Below are positions 53,590 to 61,954 of a DNA stretch of 64,000 bases, in pieces (position 1 is the first letter of the stretch; each line of letters begins with the position of its first letter). The stretch covers positions 1-64,000 of the forward strand of contig JANYCT010000072.1 in the NCBI GenBank assembly GCA_025360105.1, written 5' to 3'. This DNA comes from Actinomycetes bacterium (GTDB lineage Bacteria; Actinomycetota; Acidimicrobiia; Acidimicrobiales; Ilumatobacteraceae). The translations under genes were made by a program, and so were the position numbers. The notes under the pieces are model-generated. The model was not told the DNA's origin. It saw only the letters and a program-made list of their open reading frames with translations, and made no database searches.

Positions 53590-54290
53590 GCCAGATCGTC
53601 AACCAGGTTCGACTCGACGCCAACTGGAGCGCCATCTCCGCCGAACTCGATGCCCCGAAAGCGAGCATGGCAGAGCGTCTGCTCGGTCGGTTGCGCGTGC
53701 CTGGCCACATCGCCAGGCTGGTGGTGGCCACCCCGGCGCTGCGCCGGGCGTGGTACCTCGCCATCGGCATTGCGGTCCTCATCGGTCTGGGAAGCGCCCG
53801 ACCCGACAACCCGGCGAGCGTCTTCGTGCTGCTCGCGATCGCACCGGCGCTGCCCGTACTCGGGGTCGCAATGGCCTACGGGCGGAGTGCCGATCCGATG
53901 TACGAGGCACAGGTGGCGACCCCAATGCCCGGACTTCGGCTGGTCGCGATTCGCACCGTGACCGTCCTGGTGGTTGCGATCTTGGCCGTCGGAGTTCCGG
54001 CGCTGTTGGCGTCGACGACCCGATCGATGGCCTTCGCGTGGTTGCTCCCTGCTCTCGCGTTGACCAGCGCAAGCCTCGCCCTGATGACATGGTTCCCACC
54101 CCGGCGCGCAACGGCGATCGTCGCCGTCATATGGTTCGTGGGCGTCGTCGTCGCCCGCCGGGTTGGCCCCGACGAACTCGCTGCATTCGGCGCGTTCGGT
54201 CAGCTCGGCGCGGCGATGGTCACCGCAATCGGGGTCGCCGTCATCGGGGCTCGACGGTCGTCGTTTGACCGCATGGAACACGCATCGTGA
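53586..54290 (+). CDS. Six-span membrane protein linked to the sigma factor and ABC ATPase
   Basis: The 234-aa protein has a soluble N-terminal helix of about 45 residues and about six hydrophobic helices (for example LVAIRTVTVLVVAILAVGVP). No family is recognised. It is co-translated with the sigma factor upstream and the ABC ATPase downstream (4-bp overlaps), so it may act both as anti-sigma-like sensor and as ABC permease. No other permease gene is present. Confidence 0.65.
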   Translation: MSQIVNQVRLDANWSAISAELDAPKASMAERLLGRLRVPGHIARLVVATPALRRAWYLAIGIAVLIGLGSARPDNPASVFVLLAIAPALPVLGVAMAYGRSADPMYEAQVATPMPGLRLVAIRTVTVLVVAILAVGVPALLASTTRSMAFAWLLPALALTSASLALMTWFPPRRATAIVAVIWFVGVVVARRVGPDELAAFGAFGQLGAAMVTAIGVAVIGARRSSFDRMEHAS

Positions 54291-55144
54291 CCGCCGCCCA
54301 CATCGTTGCCTCAGGGCTCGGGAAACGGTATGGCGACCAGGTAGCGCTCGACGGTATCGACCTGCTCGAGCAAGGTGGCCTGATCACGCTGCTTGGCCCG
54401 AACGGCGCGGGAAAATCTACCCTGCTTCGCTGCCTGGCAACCGTGGTCACTCCAGACGACGGATCGCTGATGGTCGACGGGCTGGATCCACGCCGCGAGC
54501 CGGAGCGAATCGAGATCCGTCGGCGTCTGGGGTACATGCCGCAAGACATCGGCCTCATCGCAGGTTCGAGGGTCTTCGACGCCGTCGAGTACATCGCGGT
54601 GCTGAAGGACCATCGCGAGGACCGGCGACGCCGTCGGGCGGTGTCCGATGTGCTCGATCGAGTTGGCCTGCGCGACGTGGCGGGCGAGCGTGTCGAGCGG
54701 CTCTCGGGTGGGATGCGGCGCAGGGTTGGTGTCGCTCAGGCGCTGCTCGGGTCTCCAACACTGATGGTTCTCGATGAGCCCAGCGCCGGCCTCGACCCGG
54801 ATGAGCGGATGCGGCTGAGGGAGATCCTCACCGAGCGTCGCCGATCGACGACCGTGTTCGTATCAACCCATATGACCGACGAAGCAGCAATCAGCGACAC
54901 CGTCTTGGTCATCGCCGGTGGGTCGATCCGATTCGCAGGCTCGCCCGGCCGGCTGGCGGCGCTGGCGGCCGGGCGCACCTGGGTGCAGACCGACCTGCCG
55001 CCACCCGATGTTCGAGCCAGCTGGCGCCTGGTCGATGGTCGCCACCGCTGCCTCGGCCGGCCGCCCGCAGACGCTGAACTCGTGGAGCCCACCCTCGAGG
55101 ACGGCTACCTATTGGTTCGCACCGCAGTGTCCCCGAGTGCTTAG
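54287..55144 (+). CDS. ABC transporter ATP-binding protein
   Basis: The 285-aa ATPase has Walker A GPNGAGKST at 37-45, Q-loop YMPQD, signature LSGGMRRR, Walker B LMVLDEPSAGLDP, and switch His in STHMTDE. It resembles the DrrA/CcmA-type multidrug or antibiotic-export subfamily. GTG start overlaps the previous stop as GTGA. With the adjacent six-span membrane protein it could form an exporter controlled by the co-encoded sigma factor. The C-terminal 60 residues are not part of the ATPase core. Confidence 0.87.
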   Translation: MTAAHIVASGLGKRYGDQVALDGIDLLEQGGLITLLGPNGAGKSTLLRCLATVVTPDDGSLMVDGLDPRREPERIEIRRRLGYMPQDIGLIAGSRVFDAVEYIAVLKDHREDRRRRRAVSDVLDRVGLRDVAGERVERLSGGMRRRVGVAQALLGSPTLMVLDEPSAGLDPDERMRLREILTERRRSTTVFVSTHMTDEAAISDTVLVIAGGSIRFAGSPGRLAALAAGRTWVQTDLPPPDVRASWRLVDGRHRCLGRPPADAELVEPTLEDGYLLVRTAVSPSA

Positions 55145-55304
55145 GGGGTCGGGGAACCGCTCAATCAGCCCAGCACGAACCGGATGAACCGATCGAGCAG
55201 GCGACCGGTGAACACACCTGAGGGGGTGCCTCGTACCGCCGGGGTGGGGACGCACCCACCCCGCGTTCGATCGTGTTGCACTGGATACGCCTGCTGGTCG
55301 CACT

Positions 55305-56229
55305 TCACAGGCATCGGCGGGCGACTTCGAGGAATGTGGCTCCGCCGTCATTGTCGAAGTCGCGAACCTCGCGGGCCCGGTGGACACCCTCTCGATATAT
55401 CCCCATTCCCAAACGGCCTGCGGATCGACCGAGCAACGCTCGGCGAGCATCTCGAACGCTCTCGCACAAGGCGTGAAGCGTGGCCGTTGATGAGCGGCTC
55501 GTTGTACTCGCGCATCGCAACACCCAGGTCGTGCTCACGTTCGGAGCACAGGCCCTCGACATCAACGAACTTGTATGTGCCGCCACCGGCATCCAGTGTG
55601 TTCCAGCCCTGAGCGTCGCCGTGCACGAGCACAGCCTTCGACGGATCGAAACTCACGACACGACGATCGCAGTACTCGAGCGCCCGATCAATCACTGCAC
55701 GCTCACACGGCTGTCAAAGCTCAGCCCAGGTGGCGGAAATGTAGCGGGCCAGCCAACGCGCTTGCTCGGGGCCACTCCGCAGGCCATCGCCGACTGCGAC
55801 AGGTCGCCAGAAGCCTCGAAGGGTTGAGGTGATGGCTTCGAGGATCTCCGGAACAGTCAGGCCAAGATCCGCGAGGTTCAGGCCGAGGCGTTCGAGCAAC
55901 ATCGCCGGCGCCGAAGCGTCGTACTCGAAAAGCTCGGCGCAACTCTGCCCCGCAGCGAGCTCATACGCCCGCACGCTACGGGCGAACGCATCGTGCTCGT
56001 CCATGTCCAGCGGCATCGCCACCGTGAGAACGCAAGACCGGCCGTCTGCATTGGTCGCCGCCACGACGTAGCTTGCCGTACCGCCAACGAAGGCATCACC
56101 AAGGTCGAGCGTCCAGCGTTGCGCGAGGTCATCAACGACCCCCGGAAGCTCGGCAAGCCAGCGCGCCCCGGCAGCGCCGTTGCGCAGCGCTCGCTGACGA
56201 ACCAGTTCTGGGACATCGAACTCATTCAC
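55305..56229 (-). pseudogene. Aminoglycoside 6-phosphotransferase-like kinase, multiply disrupted
   Basis: Reading from GTG 56229, 171 residues match streptomycin-6-kinase-like enzymes (VPELVRQRALRNGAAGARWL, LLERLGLNLADLG). A TGA at 55714-55716 interrupts. The same frame resumes with the catalytic VLVHGDAQGWNTL, then FVDVEGLCSEREHDLG. Around 55455 the frame must shift to keep MLAERCSVDPQAVWEWGYIE, and near 55380 it shifts again to reach DFDNDGGATFLEVARRCL and a stop at 55305. One nonsense and two frameshifts make it a clear pseudogene, unless the assembly is faulty here. It lies 160 bp past the ABC gene. Confidence 0.8.
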
Positions 56230-56330
56230 GTGAACGTTGCAGCCCGGCGATCCCGCACACTGACGATGAATTCTGGATCAGTTGCTCGGCCGACTCGACG
56301 CAAAATTGATTTCTCCCCATCTCGCACACG

Positions 56331-56359
56331 CCATCAGGCCGAGCCGAAGCGCCTGATGG
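56331..56359. promoter_or_regulatory. 9-bp stem hairpin upstream of the SnoaL-like gene
   Basis: CCATCAGGC (56331-56339) and GCCTGATGG (56351-56359) are perfect complements around an 11-nt loop. It is in the 293-bp gap between the kinase pseudogene and the SnoaL-like gene, where I see no gene. No T-run follows. It may be an mRNA structure or old terminator. Confidence 0.4.
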
Positions 56360-56522
56360 GCAACTTCAGTTGACGACGATCGCAACGGTGTTCGGCTCGC
56401 GCATTATGTGCGGATCGCGTATCTGTCGATGCGAGCGCTGAGGCAGATAGCGGATTCTCGTGGGTTCGAAGATATGCAAGACTCGCGGCTGAGCGATTCG
56501 GCTCCGAACGATGGGGGCTCTC

Positions 56523-56909
56523 ATGGCCACGAACAAAGAAATCGTCGAAGGCGTATACGCCAGTTTTGCAACGGGTGACGTACCGGCTGTGCTCGGTGCG
56601 ATGGCTGAAAACATCACATGGGCAGAGGCCGACGGCTTCCCGCTTGCTGGCACGTACGTGGGTCCTCAAGCAGTCTTAGAGGGTGTATTCATGCGTCTTG
56701 GCGAGGTCGGCGACGAGTTCGCGGCCGTGCCGGAACAACTCATCGCTGAGGGTGACACCGTTGTTGCTCTGGGCAACTACAACTGGAAGCATAAAGTCTC
56801 CGGAGCCCCGGCCACGGTGAAGATGGTTCACGTCTGGACCGTGGCTGATGGAAAGCTCGCAACGTTCCAGCAGCACGTCGATACTGTCAGGGTGCGCGAA
56901 CTCAGCTGA
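56523..56909 (+). CDS. SnoaL-like (NTF2-fold) protein
   Basis: The 128-aa protein starts ATNKEIVEGVYASFATGDVP and continues ITWAEADGFPLAGTYVGP, the pattern of SnoaL-like polyketide cyclases and ketosteroid isomerase relatives. It ends in a beta strand with VHVWTVADGKLATFQQHVD. Such proteins isomerise or cyclise small hydrophobic molecules, or only bind them. The ATG at 56523 is preferred over 56511. The 289 bp that follow contain only low-complexity ggtgggg repeats. Confidence 0.8.
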   Translation: MATNKEIVEGVYASFATGDVPAVLGAMAENITWAEADGFPLAGTYVGPQAVLEGVFMRLGEVGDEFAAVPEQLIAEGDTVVALGNYNWKHKVSGAPATVKMVHVWTVADGKLATFQQHVDTVRVRELS

Positions 56910-57198
56910 CGAACACGACGACTCGCCTTCGACTCAATCGAGGCGACAAGCAACCCGCTCCGAATGCCCAGTGAGATTCGCCCGATACGCGCGCAACGAC
57001 AACTACGTTCGCTGCGCCCAACAATCAACTGCCCGAACACAGAACGAGCCCCGTCGGCCCCGTCGGTTCCATTGCCGCCTGCCGAGCCGGTCCGAGCACC
57101 GATGCGCCCTCATTCGGTGCTCGTTGGGCTGGTGGGGCTGGTGGGGCATATGCGCCTCGAAATCTGTGTGCTCATCACGAACCCGGGGTGGGTCAGCG

Positions 57199-58590
57199 TC
57201 ATGCGGTGACGAGGAGCTCGAAGGTCTTTCGGTTCGGAACGTCTGGAGGGCGAGAGAGGGACTCTCCACGGGCGAGGAACTCGTTGATTCGGGAGGCAAC
57301 CAGTGCGTCACCGAATGCCTTACCCGGCGGAGCGAAAAGATGAGCCACCCTCGCGGCAGCGACGCCGACGACCTCGTCGTTCGACGCGCACAGGAACGCT
57401 GCGGCAGCGAATCGGGACGCCGGCGTGTCCGTCGGTTCGAAACGCTCCCCGAGTATGCCTGCTGCGAGCCGATCGAGGCTCGTGGCGTCCGCGGCGACCT
57501 GTGTGTCGTACCAGACGCCGAGATGGTCGTCGGTCCACGCCGAGAATGTTTCGACGAAGCCAACTGGATCGTCGGGCGCGAGGTGAGCGACCTCGGCGAG
57601 ATGTTGGGCATGCATCAGCCCCATCGAGATCCCGCGTCCGAGTGTCGGATTGGTATGCAGTGCGGCGTCTCCGATCGCGACGATGCCGCCGACCATCGGA
57701 CCGTCGCTGGTCGTGATACGTCGGCGTCGGTTCTCGATCCTCGACATCATCGAGATATCACTGATCGGCGTACCGACGCGTATCCATGGTGCCGAATGCG
57801 CCACGGCACGGAGGAAAGCCTCGAAGCAGTTCGGGTCTCGGAGAGCTTTGCGGTACGGATCGTTGACGGACATCGTCACCGTCAGAGAAAACGTGTCGTT
57901 GTCCGCGCCGAGAGCGAACACGGTCGCGTAGTCAAGCGCGACTGACGCGGGGATCTTGCTGAGCGGGATCTCGCATCCGGGCTTCACCTTGTAGAAGCGC
58001 GTCAGGTAGAAGAAACCGCATTCCTGGCGTTCCTCAACGGGCGCACACAGTCCGGCCTGTGCGAACCATTCCGGCAGCGCGGACCGACGACCTCCTGCAT
58101 CAACGACCAAATCCGCATCAACACGCCTGCCGGATTTCAGAACTGCGCCCGTCACCACCGGCACAATGCCCGCCGTCGACACCAACAGACCCACGACCGC
58201 GTCATGGTCTAAGAATCGGATCCCGTGCTCGCGGGCGACGATCCTTCGGAGCTCAGCCTCAGCGACGAGACGTCGACTCAACAGCATCTGCTCATCGAGC
58301 ACGCCCGCACCGACCACCGCGGGGATCTCACGGACACCACGTGCGAGCATTGACGCCACCACGTCAGGGGCCTCGTCGACCAGAACCCGCCGCGCCCGAC
58401 CCAACAACGCATGCGACTGGCGTGCTTGCGGAACACCTGGATGAAGCCAACTATCGACATCATCAGCCGCTGTTCCGTGCGGCGGCGCACCGTCGCGCTC
58501 GACAACAGTCACGACATGACCCCGACGTGCCAAAAACAGCGCTGCGGCCAATCCCGCAAACCCGCCCCCAGCAATCACCACCCGAGTCAC
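57199..58590 (-). CDS. FAD-dependent monooxygenase/halogenase-like flavoprotein
   Basis: The 463-aa protein starts TRVVIAGGGFAGLAAALFLA, a GxGxxG FAD site, and has VVDAGGRRSALPEWF and VAIGDAALHTNPTLGRGISM, the second FAD-binding motif of group A flavin monooxygenases. The Trp halogenase motif WxWxIP is not present. GTG 58590 is chosen because GGAGG lies 6 nt upstream. The substrate is unknown. Upstream lies a tandem repeat and the mobile-element relic, so it marks the end of the core region. Confidence 0.85.
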   Translation of the reverse strand: MTRVVIAGGGFAGLAAALFLARRGHVVTVVERDGAPPHGTAADDVDSWLHPGVPQARQSHALLGRARRVLVDEAPDVVASMLARGVREIPAVVGAGVLDEQMLLSRRLVAEAELRRIVAREHGIRFLDHDAVVGLLVSTAGIVPVVTGAVLKSGRRVDADLVVDAGGRRSALPEWFAQAGLCAPVEERQECGFFYLTRFYKVKPGCEIPLSKIPASVALDYATVFALGADNDTFSLTVTMSVNDPYRKALRDPNCFEAFLRAVAHSAPWIRVGTPISDISMMSRIENRRRRITTSDGPMVGGIVAIGDAALHTNPTLGRGISMGLMHAQHLAEVAHLAPDDPVGFVETFSAWTDDHLGVWYDTQVAADATSLDRLAAGILGERFEPTDTPASRFAAAAFLCASNDEVVGVAAARVAHLFAPPGKAFGDALVASRINEFLARGESLSRPPDVPNRKTFELLVTA

Positions 58591-58650
58591 ATCACACCTC
58601 CCTGACGCACCGTCATTCCACCCCGCTCCCACCCTCCCACACAAACCACG

Positions 58651-58720
58651 CCTATCACACCATGCCTATCAGACCACCCCTATCAGACCACCCCTATCAA
58701 ACCACGCCTATCAGACCACG
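58651..58720 (+). repeat. 14-bp tandem repeat, five copies
   Basis: Five head-to-tail copies follow the consensus cctatcaNaccacN, at 58651, 58665, 58679, 58693 and 58707. A partial copy (acaaaccacg, 58641-58650) precedes them. It lies in the 210-bp gap between the monooxygenase start and the relaxase remnant. It may be iteron-like DNA of the old element or a slippage product. Confidence 0.75.
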
Positions 58721-58800
58721 CCGAAGCTTCGTTCGGTGCTCGTCAGTGACTAGCAGTAGATCCGTGCCCTGCAGGGCGCAAACCCACTGCAGCAGCGCCG

Positions 58801-59431
58801 CTACCCGGCGATCTGCTCGTGACGACCTGTCCCCGACGTGCCTGTGTGGCGCTTCAACTTCCTTGCGTCCAACGCCAACCAGCGGGCATCGTCGGTCCGG
58901 ACCTTGGCCGAGATCACCAGACGGGTGTGCAACTGCGGCTCATCCGCACGGGACGTGGTCTGGCGGAACCCGGCCACCACAAGACCCTGTTACTCCGGGT
59001 GCAGGCGGCCACCGTTCGAACGGACACGCGTCGTCGATCCGTACCGTTGCAGATGAGACAACACCGCCCAGACCGCAACACCATGCGCCTCCGCGAAACC
59101 CGCATCACCCGTCGAACCGCACAGCACACGCACCGACTTCGGCGCCGACACAGTCTCATCAAACCCCGCGACAGCCCGGATCGTCTTGCCGGTCACCAAC
59201 GTCCGATCCACGAGTGGCATGCCGAGCTGATCATCCGTGTTCGGATCGCGGCCGGACAGCATCCGCACGAGCTGATCCGTCGACACCGTCCCGCTGAGGC
59301 CGAGGAGATCGGCCTGATTGCCGGCCCAGACGCCGGGGGATTACCTCAGGTGCGTCCGTCAGGTACTTTGTGTAGTACTTCGCCGTGGCGGATGCGGTGG
59401 ACGCGTAGAGCGTCGTCACGCGGATCACCAC
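58801..59431 (-). pseudogene. TrwC/TraA-type relaxase, N-terminal remnant
   Basis: From a GTG near 59430 the frame reads VIRVTTLYASTASATAKYYT, the MobF-relaxase start with catalytic Tyr region. A frameshift in a five-G run (59335-59339 plus strand) shifts to GVWAGNQADLLGLSGTVSTD and then MLSGRDPNTDDQLG, AVAGFDETVSAPKSVRVL. A TAA at 58990-58992 interrupts before the His-triad block, which still reads FRQTTSRADEPQLHTRLVIS but with HTR instead of HTH. The frame dies at a TAG at 58801. The helicase half is gone. It is a decayed conjugation gene. Confidence 0.85.
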
Positions 59432-59507
59432 ACACTCCAATCGGCGGGCACCTGTTTGTTCTTCAATGGTTCGTGGGTGCGTGTGCTCTCGGCGTCCATC
59501 GGGTGGG

Positions 59508-59882
59508 TCAGTCCGATCCGAGCAACGACAACTGAGCGCGATCACCGGTGCGAGGCGTGCAAGCAGATGTGCGCGCGGCCTTCGCTGTCTCAGCCGCGGT
59601 CTGGGTGGCCGTCGTCTTCGAGGGTGACGGCTTGGCGCCTTTGAGGTCGGGGATCGGCCACGTGATCGGCGCGCCGATCAACTGCTCGAATGCGACGCGT
59701 GGGACTCGCATCACTCGGCAGAGCCGCACCACCAGGATCCCGCTCGCGCCGTTCGTGTTGAGGAACTCGTTGGCCAACTCGTAGGCCTTGCCGCGACTGA
59801 GTCTCAACACGGCCCCGGCCTCCTCGACTGACAGAAGGTTGGGGGGTCGCTCGTCGATCTCGGCCGCGCGATTGGTCCGCAC
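59508..59882 (-). CDS. Xis/HTH-17-like DNA-binding protein of the mobile element
   Basis: The protein (124 aa from GTG 59882) contains LLSVEEAGAVLRLSRGKAYE, an excisionase-type helix-turn-helix, followed by VVRLCRVMRVPRVAFEQLIG. Such genes sit between integrase and relaxase or replication genes of actinobacterial integrative elements. The C-terminal 50 residues are Thr/Ala-rich and low complexity. An ATG at 59924 is an alternative start. It appears intact although its neighbours are broken. Confidence 0.7.
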   Translation of the reverse strand: MRTNRAAEIDERPPNLLSVEEAGAVLRLSRGKAYELANEFLNTNGASGILVVRLCRVMRVPRVAFEQLIGAPITWPIPDLKGAKPSPSKTTATQTAAETAKAARTSACTPRTGDRAQLSLLGSD

Positions 59883-60040
59883 ATCAACACATGCCCACGA
59901 GAATCGGATTTCGTGACGCCACATCTGCCAAAGGGGTCTGAAACCGACCGATCGGGAAGTGCTTTCTGGTGCCCACACTTCAGTACAGGGGGCCATTCAC
60001 TGCCGGCGCAGCACGGAGCCGCGCATCGTGCGCGAAGGTC

Positions 60041-60465
60041 CTAACGGAGTTCGGTCAACCGACTCTCGAAGGCATCAGGAGTCAGCACAGGAGGGCGTTG
60101 CTCGCTCCACTCCACGAGGTCCTTGTCGCCGGAGACGTTCACGTCGGCAAAGTGTTCCCGAGCGAGCGCCACGAGATAGTCATCGTCGGCGTCTCGCGTT
60201 GTCGCTGGTGAGTGCGTGGGGTCGGAACGATGCCGTCGAACGTCGCCAAGACATCGACGTATTCACGGGCGATATCGATGTCGATCCACCGGCGCAGACG
60301 TGGCCGCATGGTTAGAACGTCTTCGACCTCGTCGACCAGGGTCGGACAGATCACGAGGTTGAACTCCCGACGTTCGCTCCAGGCCATCACGATGCGGTGC
60401 GACGGTCCGCGCTGGATCGCCGCCGACACCAAGACGTTGGCGTCGAGGACGACTCGCAGCATCAA
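60041..60465 (-). pseudogene. PIN-domain toxin with a frameshift
   Basis: The N-terminal half reads MLRVVLDANVLVSAAIQRG and LVICPTLVDEVEDVL, a PIN-family ribonuclease toxin with its first catalytic Asp. Near a four-G run (60218-60221 plus strand) the frame must shift by one to continue as TTRDADDDYLVALA and then NVSGDKDLVEWSE and PPVLTPDAF, which carry the remaining acidic residues, ending at a TAG at 60041. Without the shift it ends early, at 60139. A functional toxin would need the shift, so it is either inactive or a sequencing error. It overlaps the antitoxin gene by 4 bp. Confidence 0.8.
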
Positions 60466-60773
60466 CCTGCGCGACGAGCGCTCCGCACCGCCTTGACCTC
60501 GCTCACCGCCATCGACAGAGCGTCTTCGTCGGAAAGATCCGCCGGCTCAGCAGCTGATGCGGCGATCTCGTCGAACACATCCCGGGAGTACTGCTCCCAC
60601 GCTGACTGCCGAGTCATGCCCCGCGCTGCGCCGATGCTCTCCCACGACGTCCCGATAGCGCGAGCTGCGCGCACCTTTCCCCGCCGCAGCTGCTGGAGCT
60701 CATGATCGAAGCGCGCCAACTCGCGCAGCGCATCGAGCGGATCGGTCGGGAAAGCACCGGCGGTGATCGTCAT
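60462..60773 (-). CDS. Antitoxin partner of the PIN toxin
   Basis: The 103-aa protein has an N-terminal helical segment (PLDALRELARFDHELQQLRR) and a helix-turn-helix-like part (GTSWESIGAARGMTRQSAWE). This architecture is common for antitoxins next to PIN toxins in Actinobacteria. The ATG at 60773 is preferred. It is intact, and its stop overlaps the toxin start by 4 bp. Confidence 0.7.
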   Translation of the reverse strand: MTITAGAFPTDPLDALRELARFDHELQQLRRGKVRAARAIGTSWESIGAARGMTRQSAWEQYSRDVFDEIAASAAEPADLSDEDALSMAVSEVKAVRSARRAG

Positions 60774-60819
60774 GGCGTCAGGACATCCTGACACGACCGC
60801 TGCGGCAATCCATTCAATT

Positions 60820-61660
60820 TCAGGTTGTTGAGGTGCCACCGTCATCGACGATCAGACCGCCCATCACGTCAGCCGCGACTGTTCGAACGTCCACACCGGC
60901 GCCGAGCAGCTGTGTCGCAACGAAGCGACGCAGGTCGTGGAGCCGCACGTTCGTGAGCACCGACACAGTTTGGTCGTCGAGCGAGACTCGTCGTGCAGCG
61001 TGCGTCTTGGTGTCCTTCTCCACGAGCCCGTCCGGTCCTTCGACCACGTCGTCGCTCGACGAAGCACGCGCGCCACCTTCGCTCCCGTGGGAGGTTAGAT
61101 GTCGGGCTGCGGCACTCGTGGCGGCGTGGTCGCCTGGGCGGGTTTGACGCCGATCCACCCCCATTGCAGACCCTGCCCCAGAGCTCGACGGAGTATGCCG
61201 TGGATCCGACGGATGGTCCCGGGCGCCAGCGGGCCACCTCGAACTCCGCCATCGACCAACAACTTGCGATAAAAGCGGTCGAGATCGCTCGCCTTCAAAC
61301 GACCGAGTGGCACCGTGGCGAGGGTGGGCAGGAGGTTGCGATCGATGAACCCGCGTATCTCTTTCACCGTGCTCGGCGAGAAGTCTTGAGCGGCGAACTC
61401 GAACCACCGGTCGAGCAACTCGCCGACCGTCGCGGACGTGCGAACCGATAGCCCCTTGTCGGCTTCGGCGAGCATCTCGTTGAGTGACCGCTGGGCATCG
61501 CGCTTGGCGCCGAGCACGGTCTTGCTCGCGTAACGCTTCTTGTTGGTCACGGGATCGGTGCCGAGAAAGACACGCAACTCCCAGGCGTCGCCTCGAGGCC
61601 GAATGAAACCCTTTGCGCAATCGCCAATCCTAGATTGGCACGGGATTGGCAGGAGAGCGA
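60820..61660 (-). pseudogene. Tyrosine recombinase (integrase) with internal deletions
   Basis: The N-terminal part is well preserved: GFIRPRGDAWELRVFLGTD, then a SAM-like core-binding region with GELLDRWFEFAAQDFSPST and PGTIRRIHGILRRALGQGLQ. It stops at an in-frame TAG at 61095. Another frame gives pieces of the catalytic domain, VVEGPDGLVEKDTKTHAARR, then VRLHDLRRFVATQLLGAG. The box I Arg region and the catalytic Tyr region are missing, and the segment between QTVSVL and VRLHDL is deleted. No normal start codon is present at the expected place. It is the integrase of the decayed element. Confidence 0.85.
61624..61638. repeat. CCAATC/GATTGG palindrome near the integrase start
   Basis: CCAATC and GATTGG flank CTA, and a second GATTGG follows at 61644-61649. 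The site is at the 5' end of the integrase relic, where attachment or regulatory sites of integrative elements are usual. Its role is unproven. Confidence 0.35.
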
Positions 61661-61665
61661 GAAGC

Positions 61666-61683
61666 GCCACTCCGAAGAGTGGC
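61666..61683. promoter_or_regulatory. Hairpin with CGAA loop between integrase relic and TA-like operon
   Basis: GCCACTC and GAGTGGC form a perfect 7-bp stem with a CGAA tetraloop on the plus strand. No T-run is present. Confidence 0.35.
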
Positions 61684-61740
61684 TCTGACCTGGGATTTCT
61701 GAGCAGCCCTTGAGGGATCTCTTTCGAACTTCGCGAGACT

Positions 61741-61762
61741 CCTCGCCGAAGCTTCGGCGAGG
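61741..61762. promoter_or_regulatory. Perfect 22-bp palindrome at the promoter of the HNH operon
   Basis: All 22 bases are self-complementary, centred on AAGCTT between 61751 and 61752 with CCTCGCCG and CGGCGAGG as the outer arms. It directly abuts a TAATGT -10 box and ends 12 nt before the first ATG. It is well placed for an autoregulatory operator. Confidence 0.65.
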
Positions 61763-61768
61763 TAATGT
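61763..61768 (+). promoter_or_regulatory. Putative -10 box of the HNH operon
   Basis: TAATGT fits TANNNT and ends 6 nt before ATG 61775 (3 nt before GTG 61772), implying a leaderless mRNA. Confidence 0.5.
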
Positions 61769-61774
61769 CGTGTG

Positions 61775-61954
61775 ATGGCAACCCCACGAGAGCTCATCAC
61801 CGCCGCACAGATGGACAAGATGACGCCTCAGGAACGCGCTGATGCAGTCGACTCGGCCACGATCCGCTGCTGGGACGAGGTACCCGAACCATTTCGATCC
61901 GAGGTACTCGCAACAGCCAAGGAACTCGGCGAGCGTCTTCGCAGTCGTGACTGA
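61775..61954 (+). CDS. 59-residue antitoxin-like small protein
   Basis: The product starts ATPRELITAAQMDKMTPQER and is helical and acidic, with no recognised family. Its size, leaderless start next to a perfect palindrome, and 8-bp overlap with a second small ORF are typical of an antitoxin. It may be the autoregulator that binds the palindrome, although no clear DNA-binding motif is visible. Confidence 0.6.
   Translation: MATPRELITAAQMDKMTPQERADAVDSATIRCWDEVPEPFRSEVLATAKELGERLRSRD

Noticed and set aside
51825-54281. An 818-codon frame on the minus strand
   Set aside because: Only the part from 52910 down is the sterol desaturase. The rest is antisense to the sigma factor and membrane protein genes and reads as noise.
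56269-56373. A short frame in the gap before the SnoaL-like gene
   Set aside because: It has no ribosome site or -10 box and encodes Arg-rich sequence. It also crosses the 9-bp hairpin.
57100-57150. Possible terminator or repeat in the ggtggggct run before the FAD monooxygenase stop
   Set aside because: Only simple GC-rich repetition is seen, with no clear stem and T-run.
58651-58720. CRISPR array
   Set aside because: The 14-bp units are directly adjacent with no spacers, so this is a simple tandem repeat.
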